DNA from: Pyrinomonadaceae bacterium
Lineage (GTDB): Bacteria > Acidobacteriota > Blastocatellia > Pyrinomonadales > Pyrinomonadaceae
Assembly: GCA_014380365.1 (NCBI GenBank)
Contig: JACMJZ010000012.1
Span: forward strand, 124,001 to 188,000
Direction of reading: 5' to 3'
DNA length: 64,000 nucleotides
Position 1 is the stretch's first letter. Each line of letters starts with the position of its first letter. Below are positions 51,834 through 61,660 of the stretch, in pieces. The notes beneath the pieces were generated by a model that was not told where the DNA came from, made no database searches, and worked only from the letters and a program-made list of their open reading frames with translations. Position numbers and translations under genes: made by a program.

Positions 51834-53123
51834 ATGTTTATTGGCGCCATCGGATGTGAACCACTTCAGCTCGCGCGAGTTCACCTGGAACACTCGCACA
51901 GCCTGGAGGTTTATCAGCAACACGGCGGTTACGCGTCGCTGCGCAAGGTGTTGACTTCGATGTCGCCGGACGACGTGATTAGTGAAGTAAAGAAATCAGC
52001 GCTGCGCGGTCGCGGCGGTGCAGGCTTTCCGACCGGGATGAAGTGGAGCTTCGTTCCCAAGGATTCGCCTAAGCCCAAGTATGTCGTCTGCAACGCCGAC
52101 GAATCTGAACCGGGGACATTCAAAGACCGCTACCTGATGGAGCGCGACCCGCACCTTTTGATCGAAGGCATGCTGATTGCCGCCTACGCGCTGGGGGCGA
52201 AGACAAACTACATCTACACGCGCGGCGAGTATCGGTATCTGATCGACATCATGGATCGCGCCCTTGAAGAGGCGCGCGCGGCGGGCCTGCTAGGCGCAAA
52301 GATTCTGGGCACAGAGTTTTCGAGCGAGGTCTATACGCACACCGGCGCCGGTGCCTACATCTGCGGTGAAGAAACCGCGCTCTTGAGTTCGCTGGAGGGA
52401 TTGCGCGGCCACCCGCGGATGAAGCCTCCCTTCCCTGCTGTCTCCGGTCTTTACGCTTCTCCAACAGTCGTCAACAACGTCGAGACGCTGACTGCCGTGC
52501 CTGACATCATTAGAATGGGCGGCGAGGCGTATCAGAGGTTAGGAACGGAAAAAAGTGGTGGCACAAAATTATGGTCCGTCTCCGGTCATGTGAATCGTCC
52601 CGGCGTCTATGAATTGCCCATGGGTTACGACGACATGGAAAAGTTCATCATGGAAGACTGTGGCGGGATGCTCGGGGGCAAGCAACTCAAAGCCGTGATT
52701 CCCGGCGGTTCGTCGGTTTACATCATGCGCGCCGATCAGATCATCGGCAAAGATGTGCGCATGGACTATGAAGGCCTGGTGGCTGGAGGTTCCTCGGTTG
52801 GTTCAGGTGGATTCATTGTCATGAACGAAACGGTTGACATCTTCGAGTCGACCAAGAACCTGACTGAGTTTTACAAACACGAGTCCTGCGGCTGGTGCAC
52901 GCCATGTCGTGAAGGAACGGACTGGCTGGTTAAAGTTTTCAAGCGCATCGCAAATGGCGGCGGTCGGCCGGAGGATGTCCAACTGATGCTCGACTTGTGC
53001 GACAACATCGAAGGCAAATCGTTTTGCCCGCTGGGCGATGCGGCCTCGTGGCCCATTCAGTCAGCGATCAAGAGATTCCCGGAAGATTTCCGGAAACACC
53101 TGATGGTCAATGGACAGAATTAA
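51834..53123 (+). CDS. nuoF: NADH-quinone oxidoreductase subunit F
   Basis: 51-kDa-type subunit that binds NADH and FMN and carries the N3 [4Fe-4S] cluster. 429 residues. The NADH/FMN region is RGRGGAGFPTGMKWSFVPKD...YVVCNADESEPGTFKDRYLMERDPHLLIEGM, then GAGAYICGEETALLSSLEG. The cluster ligands are in ESCGWCTPCREGTDWLVK with a later Cys in SFCPLGDAA. The TAA stop is part of a family-F repeat arm. Confidence 0.96.
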   Translation: MFIGAIGCEPLQLARVHLEHSHSLEVYQQHGGYASLRKVLTSMSPDDVISEVKKSALRGRGGAGFPTGMKWSFVPKDSPKPKYVVCNADESEPGTFKDRYLMERDPHLLIEGMLIAAYALGAKTNYIYTRGEYRYLIDIMDRALEEARAAGLLGAKILGTEFSSEVYTHTGAGAYICGEETALLSSLEGLRGHPRMKPPFPAVSGLYASPTVVNNVETLTAVPDIIRMGGEAYQRLGTEKSGGTKLWSVSGHVNRPGVYELPMGYDDMEKFIMEDCGGMLGGKQLKAVIPGGSSVYIMRADQIIGKDVRMDYEGLVAGGSSVGSGGFIVMNETVDIFESTKNLTEFYKHESCGWCTPCREGTDWLVKVFKRIANGGGRPEDVQLMLDLCDNIEGKSFCPLGDAASWPIQSAIKRFPEDFRKHLMVNGQN

Positions 53124-53192
53124 CCGCAAAGAACGCAAAGGTTTTTCTCTGCGGCCCTCTGCGGCCTACTTTGCGACCTTTGCGGCAAAACC
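53120..53192. repeat. Composite inverted repeat, family F
   Basis: Left arm TTAACCGCAAAGAACGCAAA (53120-53139). The right part has ACTTTGCGACCTTTGCGGCA (53168-53187), with CTCTGCGGCCCTCTGCGG direct repeats in the centre. It contains the nuoF stop. A second copy is at 61629-61732. Confidence 0.78.
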
Positions 53193-53224
53193 ATTTCCGG
53201 TATTGATCAAGCTAGAATATTCCA

Positions 53225-55516
53225 ATGTCCACTGAAGTAATCAAAGTTAACGTCGATGGAATGGACTTCGAGGTGCCGAAGGGCGCGCGTCTCATCGACG
53301 TGTGTCGCGACAAGGGCTACGACATTCCCTCCTTTTGTTACTACGCCGACCTTGCGCTGCAGGCGTCGTGCCGTATGTGTCTCGTACGGATCGAGAAGAT
53401 GCCTAAACTGCAGACGTCCTGCACCATCACCTGCACGGACGGCATGGTCGTCACCACGCAGAGCGACGAAATCGAAAAAGCCCAGCGCGCGATGATGGAG
53501 TTTCTGCTCGCCAACCATCCGCTTGATTGCCCGGTCTGCGATCGCGGTGGCGAGTGTGAACTGCAGGAGATGGCGTTTGATTGGGGCGGCCTGGAAGAAC
53601 GCTTCACTGAGAAGAAAAACTACCGACCTGAGAAATATCTTTCGCCCATGGTCGCAAACGATCCGCAGCGCTGCATTCTCTGCAAGCGTTGCACCCGAGT
53701 TTGTGACGAATGGATGGGCGAGGATGCTATCGAGGCGGGTGGACGCGGCGCGAACACTGTCATCGGAACTTACGGCGGCTGGCTCGACTGTTCCCAATGC
53801 GGAAACTGCATTGAAGTTTGCCCCACCGGCACGCTCCTCGATGCGACTTACCGTCACCAAGCGCGTCCCTGGGAGCTGGCCCAAACAATTTCCACCTGCA
53901 CGTATTGTTCAGACGGGTGCCAAATGTCGCTGGGGGCGCGTGGCGGCGAACTCATGCGCATCGTGGCGCGCGACCGATACGTCAACGGGCTCAATGGCGA
54001 GTTTCTCTGCATCAAGGGCCGCTTCGGGCATCCCTTCGTTAATCATGAAGAGCGGCTACGCACGCCGCTCATTCGTTACAAGAAGGGCGGCAAGCTTATT
54101 CCCGCGACCTGGGACGAAGCGATTCGTCACGTGGCGCGCAAACTGGATGAGGTAGTCGATGCGCACGGCCCTAACGCGCTGGGCGTTGTCGGCAGTCCAC
54201 GCATTACCAATGAAGCTAACTATCTGCTTTACAAGTTTGCGACGGAGTTGGTCGGGACTGAACACTACACCACGACTGAAACATTTGACCTGAAGCCGTT
54301 CTTCCAAAATCTCGGCGCGCCTTTGGCGACACACCGGGATATTCGTTACGCGAAAACCATCTTGCTGATCGGCGGAGAGCCGGAAGAGCTACAACCATTA
54401 ACTGGAAAGCAGATTCGCCAGGCCGTGAGAAACGGCGGCGCGAAGTTGATTGTTGTTAACAGCGTCCCGATCAGACTGGTTGAGCAGTCTGCTCAGTTTA
54501 TTCACATTCGACCGGGGACTGAAAATGCAGCCGTGCTCGCGCTTTCGGATAAAGCGTCCAGCGGCGTTGCGGCGTCGAGGTTGGGAATCGAGAGTTCTGA
54601 GCTCGATACTGTGCGACAGACGATCGCCGACACGCAGGGGGATTTAGTAATCATGTTCGGAGGCGAAATCAGCGGCGATGCCCAGGCGGCTATTGCCCAA
54701 CTTCCGTATTCTCTGCGCCGTGACGGGCTGCGTGTATTGCTGCACCCGCTGCCGCTGCACAACAACAGCGTCGGCGCTCACGACATGGGAATGATGAACG
54801 GCAAAATGAGCGCGGTCCAAATGCTCGACGCTGCCGGCGATGCGATCCGTGCAGTCTACATGGCAGGAAGTTTTTCGGCAGAACAGTTGCGAGGCCGCGA
54901 AGAAACGCTGGCCAAACTGGATTTCCTGGTTATCCAGGAGCTTTTCGAAACGGAAACAACTGCGTTTGCGGATGTCGTGCTGCCTGCTGCGTCGTTCGCG
55001 GAGATCGATGGGACGTTTACGAACAACGATGGTTTCGTGCAGCGCGTGCGGCAGTCGATTCCTCCGGTAAACCAGGCGAAAGCGGATTGGTTGATCACTG
55101 CCCAGCTCGCCACCGAGCTGGAGATGGACTTTGGATTCAACCTTTCTGCCAGCGCGGTGTTCCGCGAGATAGCGGAGCAGATTCCCGCGTATGCCGGACT
55201 GCGTTATCCCGTGCTGAAGGATGAGTCCAATCCGGTGCAGGCGAAATACAGGATTGCGGAAGATAACGATTTGTCGGCGGAATTGAATGCATTACGCGAA
55301 GTTGTTAATGCCATGCCTGATACCGCGGAGAAACTGAATGCCACGCCGAAGGTTGGGCACGAACTGTTTAAGCTCGGGACGCTGACTGACAAGGTGCCGC
55401 AGTTTCATCTGCTGGCGGCGGGTAATCCGCGTCCCGAGACTGTGAGAGTTTCGCCACTTTATCAGATTACGGTTGACGAGAGTTTGCGTCACGAGGTGGC
55501 CGCAGCAGGAGAATAG
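53225..55516 (+). CDS. nuoG: NADH-quinone oxidoreductase subunit G
   Basis: 75-kDa-type subunit, 763 residues. The N-terminal ferredoxin domain holds the [2Fe-2S] ligands (FCYYADLALQASCRMCLVRI). An NADH-G HxxxCxxCxxxxxC helix follows (LANHPLDCPVCDRGGECELQ), then two further [4Fe-4S] motifs (RCILCKRCTRVC, CSQCGNCIEVCPTGTL), and a CTYCSDGC cluster motif opening the molybdopterin-type domain (about 215-690). The latter is catalytically silent in complex I. It starts ATG at 53225 after a family-F repeat; a family-A repeat begins 5 bp after its stop. Confidence 0.95.
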   Translation: MSTEVIKVNVDGMDFEVPKGARLIDVCRDKGYDIPSFCYYADLALQASCRMCLVRIEKMPKLQTSCTITCTDGMVVTTQSDEIEKAQRAMMEFLLANHPLDCPVCDRGGECELQEMAFDWGGLEERFTEKKNYRPEKYLSPMVANDPQRCILCKRCTRVCDEWMGEDAIEAGGRGANTVIGTYGGWLDCSQCGNCIEVCPTGTLLDATYRHQARPWELAQTISTCTYCSDGCQMSLGARGGELMRIVARDRYVNGLNGEFLCIKGRFGHPFVNHEERLRTPLIRYKKGGKLIPATWDEAIRHVARKLDEVVDAHGPNALGVVGSPRITNEANYLLYKFATELVGTEHYTTTETFDLKPFFQNLGAPLATHRDIRYAKTILLIGGEPEELQPLTGKQIRQAVRNGGAKLIVVNSVPIRLVEQSAQFIHIRPGTENAAVLALSDKASSGVAASRLGIESSELDTVRQTIADTQGDLVIMFGGEISGDAQAAIAQLPYSLRRDGLRVLLHPLPLHNNSVGAHDMGMMNGKMSAVQMLDAAGDAIRAVYMAGSFSAEQLRGREETLAKLDFLVIQELFETETTAFADVVLPAASFAEIDGTFTNNDGFVQRVRQSIPPVNQAKADWLITAQLATELEMDFGFNLSASAVFREIAEQIPAYAGLRYPVLKDESNPVQAKYRIAEDNDLSAELNALREVVNAMPDTAEKLNATPKVGHELFKLGTLTDKVPQFHLLAAGNPRPETVRVSPLYQITVDESLRHEVAAAGE

Positions 55517-55520
55517 AGAA

Positions 55521-55589
55521 GTTCAGAGTACAAGCTTTAGCTTGCTTTTCCACGAAAACACGCAAGCTAAAGCTTGTACTCTAAACTGC
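55521..55589. repeat. Composite inverted repeat, family A
   Basis: Left arm GTTCAGAGTACAAGCTTTAG (55521-55540) then CTTGC. Right arm GCAAGCTAAAGCTTGTACTC (55562-55581) then TAAACTGC. The best-paired family-A copy, between nuoG and nuoH. Confidence 0.9.
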
Positions 55590-55596
55590 ATGAGCG

Positions 55597-56652
55597 ATGG
55601 ACTGGAATCCTTACATTCATTCGGGACTGATACTCGTGGCGATCACGATTGCGTTCCTCACCATCATGTTGCTTTGTGCGGCAACGGTGCTGGCGGAGCG
55701 TCGAGTGCTGGCATTCATTCAGGGGCGGCTTGGCCCAAACCGTGTGGGCTTTGGGGGAGTCCTCCAGCCGTTTGCCGATTTCATCAAGACGATGATGAAG
55801 GAGGATCTGGTCCCCGATCAATCGACCAGGTTCGTCTTTCTGTTGGCGCCGATGATTGCCATCGTCACTGCTATCATGGCCATCGTCGTCTACCCGTTTG
55901 GCCCAACTGTCACACTACCTTTTCTCAATTGGACGTTTCCACTTGTAATCGCGCGTTTTGACGTCGCGCTGCTGTATGTGCTCGGCGTCACGTCGGTAGG
56001 GGTTTACGGCATCGCGCTAGCCGGATGGTCGTCAAACAATAAGTACAGTCTGCTCGGGGGCCTGCGCTCGGCGGCGCAGATGATTTCCTATGAGCTGGCG
56101 CTCGGGCTGTCGCTGATTGGCGTGGTGCTGCTTTCCGGAACACTGGACATCTACAGCATCGTCGAGCAGCAGTCGGGTTGGTACGGGTCTCAGTGGAATA
56201 TTATTTACCAACCGCTCGGCTTCATTCTTTACCTAATCGCTGCAATCGCCGAGACCAACCGGGTGCCTTTCGATTTGCCGGAGGCGGAAACGGAGTTAGT
56301 TGCCGGGTTTCACACTGAATACAGCTCGATCAAGTTTCTGCTCTTCTTCAACGCCGAATACATCAACATGATTACGGTGTCGATGCTCGCGACCACGCTA
56401 TTCCTCGGCGGCTGGAACGTGCCTTTCGCGGAATCATTATTTGGCCGCGGCACTCTGCTGTTCGCATTAATTTGTGTACTCGGCTTTTTTGCCAAGATTA
56501 TGTTTTTCTTGTTCCTGTACATCTGGCTGCGCGGCACGCTGCCGCGCTTTCGTTTTGATCAGTTGATGGATTTCGGTTGGAAGTTTCTGCTGCCAGTTGC
56601 GATCTTGAACATCGTTCTGACGGCTACCGTGCTGTTCTTTACGACGGGTTGA
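55597..56652 (+). CDS. nuoH: NADH-quinone oxidoreductase subunit H
   Basis: Membrane subunit at the junction of the arms, contributing to the quinone chamber. 351 residues, about eight helices. Signatures: AERRVLAFIQGRLGPNRVGFGGVLQPFADFIKTMMKED and AETNRVPFDLPEAETELVAGFHTEYSSIKF. The usual next gene, nuoI, is missing: only 103 bp separate nuoH from nuoJ, and they contain a family-B repeat. Confidence 0.96.
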   Translation: MDWNPYIHSGLILVAITIAFLTIMLLCAATVLAERRVLAFIQGRLGPNRVGFGGVLQPFADFIKTMMKEDLVPDQSTRFVFLLAPMIAIVTAIMAIVVYPFGPTVTLPFLNWTFPLVIARFDVALLYVLGVTSVGVYGIALAGWSSNNKYSLLGGLRSAAQMISYELALGLSLIGVVLLSGTLDIYSIVEQQSGWYGSQWNIIYQPLGFILYLIAAIAETNRVPFDLPEAETELVAGFHTEYSSIKFLLFFNAEYINMITVSMLATTLFLGGWNVPFAESLFGRGTLLFALICVLGFFAKIMFFLFLYIWLRGTLPRFRFDQLMDFGWKFLLPVAILNIVLTATVLFFTTG

Positions 56653-56668
56653 CAATTACTCTCCTGCA

Positions 56669-56736
56669 CCGTTTAGAGGCGGGCAATGCCCGTCGGTCCA
56701 AAGTCGAAACGGCGGGCGGTTCCTGACTCTAAACGG
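56669..56736. repeat. Composite inverted repeat, family B, at the expected nuoI position
   Basis: Left arm CCGTTTAGAGGCGGGCAATG (56669-56688), right arm GGCGGGCGGTTCCTGACTCT then AAACGG (56711-56736). Same family as 7191-7260. Confidence 0.8.
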
Positions 56737-56755
56737 TTCGGGATTATTATTTCCA

Positions 56756-57421
56756 ATGAGCGCAGTTTTATTCATTCTCTTTGCCGGGCTCGCGATAGGT
56801 TGCGCCATTGCAGTAGTGGCGCAGCGCAATCCGCTCTATAGCGCGATATCGCTGATCGGCGTCTTCATCGCGCTGGCGTCGATCTATGTAACCCTGGGCG
56901 CTTCCTTCATCGCGGCTGTCCAGGTAATTGTTTACGCCGGGGCCATCATGGTCCTGGTGATCTTTGTGATCATGCTGCTTAACGTCGAGCACGAAGAGCC
57001 GCGCCTGAAGCGTTTGCGATTCCTCGTGCCTGCTGCGATTGGCATGGCTGCGATATTGGTCGCCGAAACGGCTTTTATTCTTTATTCCGTGCACGCATCG
57101 GGCGCCAAGCCGGCGGGCCCAACGTCGGATATCGGTTTGACCCACTCGATCGGGGTCAACCTCTTTACCGCGTACCTGCTGCCGTTTGAAGTTACTTCCA
57201 TTTTGTTATTGATGGCCATCGTCGGTGCGATGTCCCTGGCGCGCCAGAGCAACCTCCTATCTTCAACCGCGCGCGTGGTTCCCGGCGCACAGGTCCTGGC
57301 AATGGACATCGTAAGACCTCGAGGAAAAGAAGATCTGACGGCGGTGGAAACAGATACGACGGCTGAAGCAGCACATCTTATGGGCGTTGATTTTCAAAGC
57401 GATCCGGAGCAACGAGGTTAA
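56756..57421 (+). CDS. nuoJ: NADH-quinone oxidoreductase subunit J
   Basis: Membrane-arm subunit, 221 residues, five helices. The core [56 protein letters not shown] is diagnostic. The soluble C-terminal tail ([32 protein letters not shown]) is longer than in E. coli. nuoK follows after 8 bp with a strong AAGGAGGG ribosome binding site. Confidence 0.95.
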   Translation: MSAVLFILFAGLAIGCAIAVVAQRNPLYSAISLIGVFIALASIYVTLGASFIAAVQVIVYAGAIMVLVIFVIMLLNVEHEEPRLKRLRFLVPAAIGMAAILVAETAFILYSVHASGAKPAGPTSDIGLTHSIGVNLFTAYLLPFEVTSILLLMAIVGAMSLARQSNLLSSTARVVPGAQVLAMDIVRPRGKEDLTAVETDTTAEAAHLMGVDFQSDPEQRG

Positions 57422-57429
57422 GGAGGGCT

Positions 57430-57735
57430 ATGGAACCACAACTTTCCTGGTATCTCGCGCTCTCGGCCGTGCTTTTTACGATTGGCGCTGCTGGCGTGAT
57501 TATTAAACGAAACGCGATCGCGATGTTCATGTGCATTGAGCTGATGCTCAACGCAGTGAACCTGACGTTTGTCGCCTTCTCCAGTTTCTTTCAGGATGTC
57601 AGCGGTCAGCTTTTCGTTTTTATCGTGATGACTGTGGCGGCGGCTGAAGCTGCGGTTGGACTCGGGATCATCATCGCCATTTTCCGGAATCGCGAATCGC
57701 TCGATGTGGATGAGGCGAGCATGTTGAAAATGTAG
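57430..57735 (+). CDS. nuoK: NADH-quinone oxidoreductase subunit K
   Basis: 101-residue membrane subunit with three helices, homologous to Mrp antiporter MrpC. Conserved glutamates for proton transfer are in [19 protein letters not shown] and [21 protein letters not shown]. Coupled to nuoJ by short spacing. The TAG stop is at the start of a palindromic repeat that fills the gap before nuoL. Confidence 0.95.
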   Translation: MEPQLSWYLALSAVLFTIGAAGVIIKRNAIAMFMCIELMLNAVNLTFVAFSSFFQDVSGQLFVFIVMTVAAAEAAVGLGIIIAIFRNRESLDVDEASMLKM

Positions 57736-57812
57736 CTTGTGGGGCAGAGTTTGTCCCTGTCCGAATGGGAATCGGTTTGTGCAGCCGGGCAGGAACAAGC
57801 CCTGCACCTACA
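57732..57812. repeat. Imperfect inverted repeat, family L
   Basis: Left part GTAGCTTGTGGGGCAGAGTT then TGTCCCTG. Right part GGGCAGGAACAAGCCCTGCA then CCTAC (57788-57812). It holds the nuoK stop and lies just ahead of the nuoL ATG. Confidence 0.6.
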
Positions 57813-57820
57813 TTTCGTTG

Positions 57821-60043
57821 ATGGAAAACAATCTTCTCAGTCTGATCATCTTTGCGCCGCTGGCTGGCGCGGCCATCAACTGGTTTGTCGGCCGGCGTCT
57901 GCGCAACGAACATTTCATCGGCATCGTCGCCTGTTCCTCTGTCGGGGTCTCGACGCTGATCGCTTTCTATCTCGCCTTAAAACCAGGTGGCGCACTTCAC
58001 TTAGGCGAACCGGGCGTGACCACGCCGGTCTTCGATCATCTCTGGACGTGGATTCAGGTGGGCCAGTTTCGTGCCGACTTCGGTCTGGCCATGGACCGCC
58101 TGAGCGGCACCTATGCGCTCTTCGTTACGTTCATCGGTTTCCTGATCCACGTCTTCGCGGTGGGTTACATGCACAAGGACAGCGGCTTCTATCGCTTCTT
58201 TGCGTATCTAAACCTGTTCATGTTTGCGATGCTGACGCTCGTACTGGCAGACAACTTCCTGCTGATGTTCGTCGGTTGGGAAGGCGTCGGGCTCTGCTCC
58301 TACCTGCTAATCGGTTACTACACCGACCGTCAGGAAGCCGGAGACGCTGCCAAGAAAGCTTTCATCACAAACCGCGTAGGCGATTGGGGTTTTGTGATGG
58401 GCCTGATGTTGATCTTCGCCATCACCGCCGGCCTGGGAAACGGCACGATTAGTTTCTTTGACCACCCCGGCACCGGCGTCGCTAGTGTCTTTAACGTAGT
58501 TAAGGATTTGCCGATCGATGCCTTCACGTGGAAAGCGATCTTCGCAGGCGGCCTCACGTCGGTAGCGGTTCTGCTTTTCATCGGCGCTGCCGGCAAGAGC
58601 GCGCAGATTCCGCTTTACGTCTGGCTTCCCGACGCCATGGCTGGCCCGACGCCGGTTTCGGCATTGATCCATGCAGCCACGATGGTGACCGCCGGCGTCT
58701 ACATGATCGTGCGCTGTTCGGAGATTTACGTTCACGCACCCACGGCAATGTTCATTGTGGCCATCATCGGCGCAGCCACAGCCCTGTTTGCAGCAACCAT
58801 CGGTATTGCTCAGAACGACATCAAGAAGGTCCTTGCTTACTCAACAGTCTCGCAACTCGGCTACATGTTTCTCGCCTGCGGGCTCGGCGCGTTTGGCGCG
58901 GCCATCTTTCACGTGATCACTCATGCGTTCTTTAAAGCGTTGCTCTTCCTTGGTTCCGGTTCGGTAATCCATGGGATGCATCACGAGCAGGACATGCGGC
59001 GCATGGGCGGACTCCGGAAGTACATGCCCATAACGTTTGCGACCATGCTCACGGGCTGGTTGGCTATCTCGGGCATACCAATCTTTGCCGGCTTCTTTTC
59101 CAAGGATGAAATTCTCTGGAAGGCCTGGAGCGCCGGAACATTTAATTTGCCGAGTCCAGCTTGGAGCAAAGCGCTGTGGTTCATCGGGGCACTCACAGCT
59201 CTGCTCACGGCCGTTTACATGACGCGGATGATGGTAATGACGTTCTGGGGAGCGGAACGCTTTCGCGAAGGCCATGCTGACCACGATGATCATACGGATG
59301 AAAGTCACGCAACTCACGAAGATGGACACGGCGCCATTCACGGCGTTCACGAGCCGCACGAATCGCCATTGACGATGACTGTGCCCCTCGTCGTGCTGGC
59401 GGTGCTTTCCACCTTTGGCGGCCTGATCGGAGTTCCCTATGCACTGGGTTCGTACTTTAGTGATCATCCGACCAACTACATCGAACAAACTCTGGGGCCT
59501 GTAATCAGCGAGACGCCATCAAGCGGACACAGCGCAGCCGGCAAACCGCACGCTGAACAGTTCGAATGGTTGTCTCCAAAACCACAGGTAACGGACAGTG
59601 CGCCGCCGGTTCACTCGCTTGACGAATCTGCAGTGGGAACAACCGGACATCCGCATTCTCCTGAGGAAGTTCGCGCGGAACGACTGCTCGCATTGCTTTC
59701 AGTTTTGATTGCAGCGTTGGGTATTGGTGTCGGCTGGGTAGTCTTTAGGAAGCGCCCGCTACTCCAGATGCCGCGGCTTCTGGAAAATAAATACTACGTG
59801 GATGAGATCTACAACAAGACGATTATTAACCCGATCACCGCGGGCTCTCGCGAAGGGCTGTGGAAACTATTCGACATCGGTGTAATCGACGGATTTTTGC
59901 ACGCCATCGGTGATGTGGTCACAGAGACAGGCGGAGTTCTACGTCGGCTTCAAGCTGGGTTTGTGCGCGGCTACGCGGCCATCATCCTACTTGGCGCTTT
60001 GGCGGTCATTGGCTTCTTTGCTTATTCGGCGTTCAGGGGTTGA
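57821..60043 (+). CDS. nuoL: NADH-quinone oxidoreductase subunit L
   Basis: Distal antiporter-like membrane subunit with a lateral helix. 740 residues from the ATG at 57821 (MENNLLSLIIFAPLAGAAINWF); the open frame upstream is repeat-derived. Motifs: MFVGWEGVGLCSYLLIGYY (key Glu), IGAAGKSAQIPLYVWLPDAMAGPTPVSALIHAATMVTAGVYMI, and NDIKKVLAYSTVSQLGYMFLACG. A His/Asp-rich cytoplasmic loop (HADHDDHTDESHATHEDGHGAIHGVHEPHE, about residues 487-516) is unusual and could bind metal, which is speculative. Confidence 0.95.
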   Translation: MENNLLSLIIFAPLAGAAINWFVGRRLRNEHFIGIVACSSVGVSTLIAFYLALKPGGALHLGEPGVTTPVFDHLWTWIQVGQFRADFGLAMDRLSGTYALFVTFIGFLIHVFAVGYMHKDSGFYRFFAYLNLFMFAMLTLVLADNFLLMFVGWEGVGLCSYLLIGYYTDRQEAGDAAKKAFITNRVGDWGFVMGLMLIFAITAGLGNGTISFFDHPGTGVASVFNVVKDLPIDAFTWKAIFAGGLTSVAVLLFIGAAGKSAQIPLYVWLPDAMAGPTPVSALIHAATMVTAGVYMIVRCSEIYVHAPTAMFIVAIIGAATALFAATIGIAQNDIKKVLAYSTVSQLGYMFLACGLGAFGAAIFHVITHAFFKALLFLGSGSVIHGMHHEQDMRRMGGLRKYMPITFATMLTGWLAISGIPIFAGFFSKDEILWKAWSAGTFNLPSPAWSKALWFIGALTALLTAVYMTRMMVMTFWGAERFREGHADHDDHTDESHATHEDGHGAIHGVHEPHESPLTMTVPLVVLAVLSTFGGLIGVPYALGSYFSDHPTNYIEQTLGPVISETPSSGHSAAGKPHAEQFEWLSPKPQVTDSAPPVHSLDESAVGTTGHPHSPEEVRAERLLALLSVLIAALGIGVGWVVFRKRPLLQMPRLLENKYYVDEIYNKTIINPITAGSREGLWKLFDIGVIDGFLHAIGDVVTETGGVLRRLQAGFVRGYAAIILLGALAVIGFFAYSAFRG

Positions 60044-60076
60044 AGCTGGTTCCCTAACACCACAGCTTCTTTAGTT

Positions 60077-61660
60077 ATGCAGCACCATCTTCTAACCATC
60101 ATCATTCTCTTGCCTGTGGCTGGCGCGTTGGCGACAGTCGCCTACAGCCTTCTGCCCAGCAAGCGCGAGTCAAACTATAAGTGGATTGCGCTCGGTTTCA
60201 GTCTCGTAGACTTTGCGCTTTCACTCTTTTTAATTCGCGGTGCGCAGACAGGCTCGGGAGGCTTCCGCTTCGTTGAAGATGTGCTTTGGATCGGCTCGAT
60301 CGGCGCGCACTATCATGTTGGCGTTGACGGCATCAGTCTCTGGCTGGTCATCCTGACGACGCTCCTGATGCCCATAGCAATCGTTTCGAGTTGGACAGCG
60401 ATTCACAAGCGCCAACTTGCCTACTACGTTTTTCTGGGTCTGCTAGCCGGCGCGATGATCGGCGTCTTCGTGTCGCTCGATCTGCTTCTCTTCTACTTGT
60501 TCTTCGAAGCATCGCTCGTGCCTATGTTTTTCCTGATTGGCATTTGGGGCGGCGAGCGAAGGATCTACGCGGCGGTCAAGTTCTTTATCTATACGGCGGT
60601 CGGCAGTTTGCTGATGCTGGTTGCGATCATCGCTCTTTTCTATATCTACGGCACGTTTGACTACACAACGATCCTGGCGGCGATGACTTCCGGCGGCCCA
60701 GCGCTCTCAGCCCAGACTCAGTTCTGGTTGTTCCTGGCTTTTGCGTTTGCCTTCTGCATCAAGATTCCGCTGTTCCCTCTGCACACGTGGCTGCCGGATG
60801 CGCATACGGAAGCACCCACGGCGGGGTCTGTGATTCTCGCTGGCGTGCTGCTGAAGATGGGAACTTACGGCCTGTTGCGTTTCAACCTCGGGCTCTTTCC
60901 GGAAATGGCGCGCGAGTTTGCCCCGGTGATGATTACCCTGGCGGTAATCGGAATCATCTACGGTGCGTTAGTCGCCATGGTCCAGCCGGATGTTAAGCGG
61001 CTGGTTGCCTACTCGTCAGTTAGTCACATGGGTTTTGTTGTGCTGGGACTCTTCTCGTTTACGGAGATGGGGATTCAGGGTGCGCTCTACCAGATGCTGG
61101 CTCACGGAGTATCCACCGGAGCGCTTTTCCTTTTCGTGGGCTTTATCTACGAACGCCGGCACACTCGGATGATCAGCGAATTTGGCGGCCTGTCGACCCC
61201 CATGCCCTGGTTCTCCACGCTCTTTGTCATCGCGTCGCTTTCTTCGATTGGCCTCCCGTTTCTGAATGGTTTCGTCGGCGAGTTTCTGATCATGCTCGGC
61301 AGTTGGACCTCTGGCGCAATCCAGTATCCGCGCGCGGCGACGATGCTGGCTGGGACAGGCGTGATTTGGGCGGCGGTCTACATGCTCTGGATGCTGCAGC
61401 GCGTGGTGTTCGGCAAAGTGACGAATCCGGAAAACGCAAATCTTCCGGATCTCAACGCCCGCGAGATCGGGCTGATAATTCCGTTGTTAGCGTTGATGGT
61501 TTTCATGGGGGTCTACCCGCGAGTTTTTCTTGACCGTTCCCGGGCAAGCGTAGAAGAGATTCGCACGCGCGTCGCCCAGCCACCGGCAGGCGGCTCTTTC
61601 GCGGATGCCAGGCGATCAGCGGACGGATTAACCGCAGAGGATGCAAAGCACGCAAAGTAA
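60077..61660 (+). CDS. nuoM: NADH-quinone oxidoreductase subunit M
   Basis: Antiporter-like membrane subunit, 527 residues, about 14 helices. Motifs: LLFYLFFEASLVPMFFLIGIWGGERRIYAAVKFF (key Glu), FCIKIPLFPLHTWLPDAHTEAPTAGSVILAGVLLKMGTYGLLRF, PDVKRLVAYSSVSHMGFVVLG. The C-terminal tail is abnormal: the last residues, LTAEDAKHAK, and the stop are encoded by a family-F repeat (TTAACCGCAGAGGATGCAAA), so the repeat has replaced the original end. Confidence 0.95.
   Translation: MQHHLLTIIILLPVAGALATVAYSLLPSKRESNYKWIALGFSLVDFALSLFLIRGAQTGSGGFRFVEDVLWIGSIGAHYHVGVDGISLWLVILTTLLMPIAIVSSWTAIHKRQLAYYVFLGLLAGAMIGVFVSLDLLLFYLFFEASLVPMFFLIGIWGGERRIYAAVKFFIYTAVGSLLMLVAIIALFYIYGTFDYTTILAAMTSGGPALSAQTQFWLFLAFAFAFCIKIPLFPLHTWLPDAHTEAPTAGSVILAGVLLKMGTYGLLRFNLGLFPEMAREFAPVMITLAVIGIIYGALVAMVQPDVKRLVAYSSVSHMGFVVLGLFSFTEMGIQGALYQMLAHGVSTGALFLFVGFIYERRHTRMISEFGGLSTPMPWFSTLFVIASLSSIGLPFLNGFVGEFLIMLGSWTSGAIQYPRAATMLAGTGVIWAAVYMLWMLQRVVFGKVTNPENANLPDLNAREIGLIIPLLALMVFMGVYPRVFLDRSRASVEEIRTRVAQPPAGGSFADARRSADGLTAEDAKHAK

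Noticed and set aside
56653-56755. A hidden or truncated nuoI
   Set aside because: The gap is 103 bp and consists mainly of a palindromic element; no CxxCxxCxxxC ferredoxin motif is encoded.
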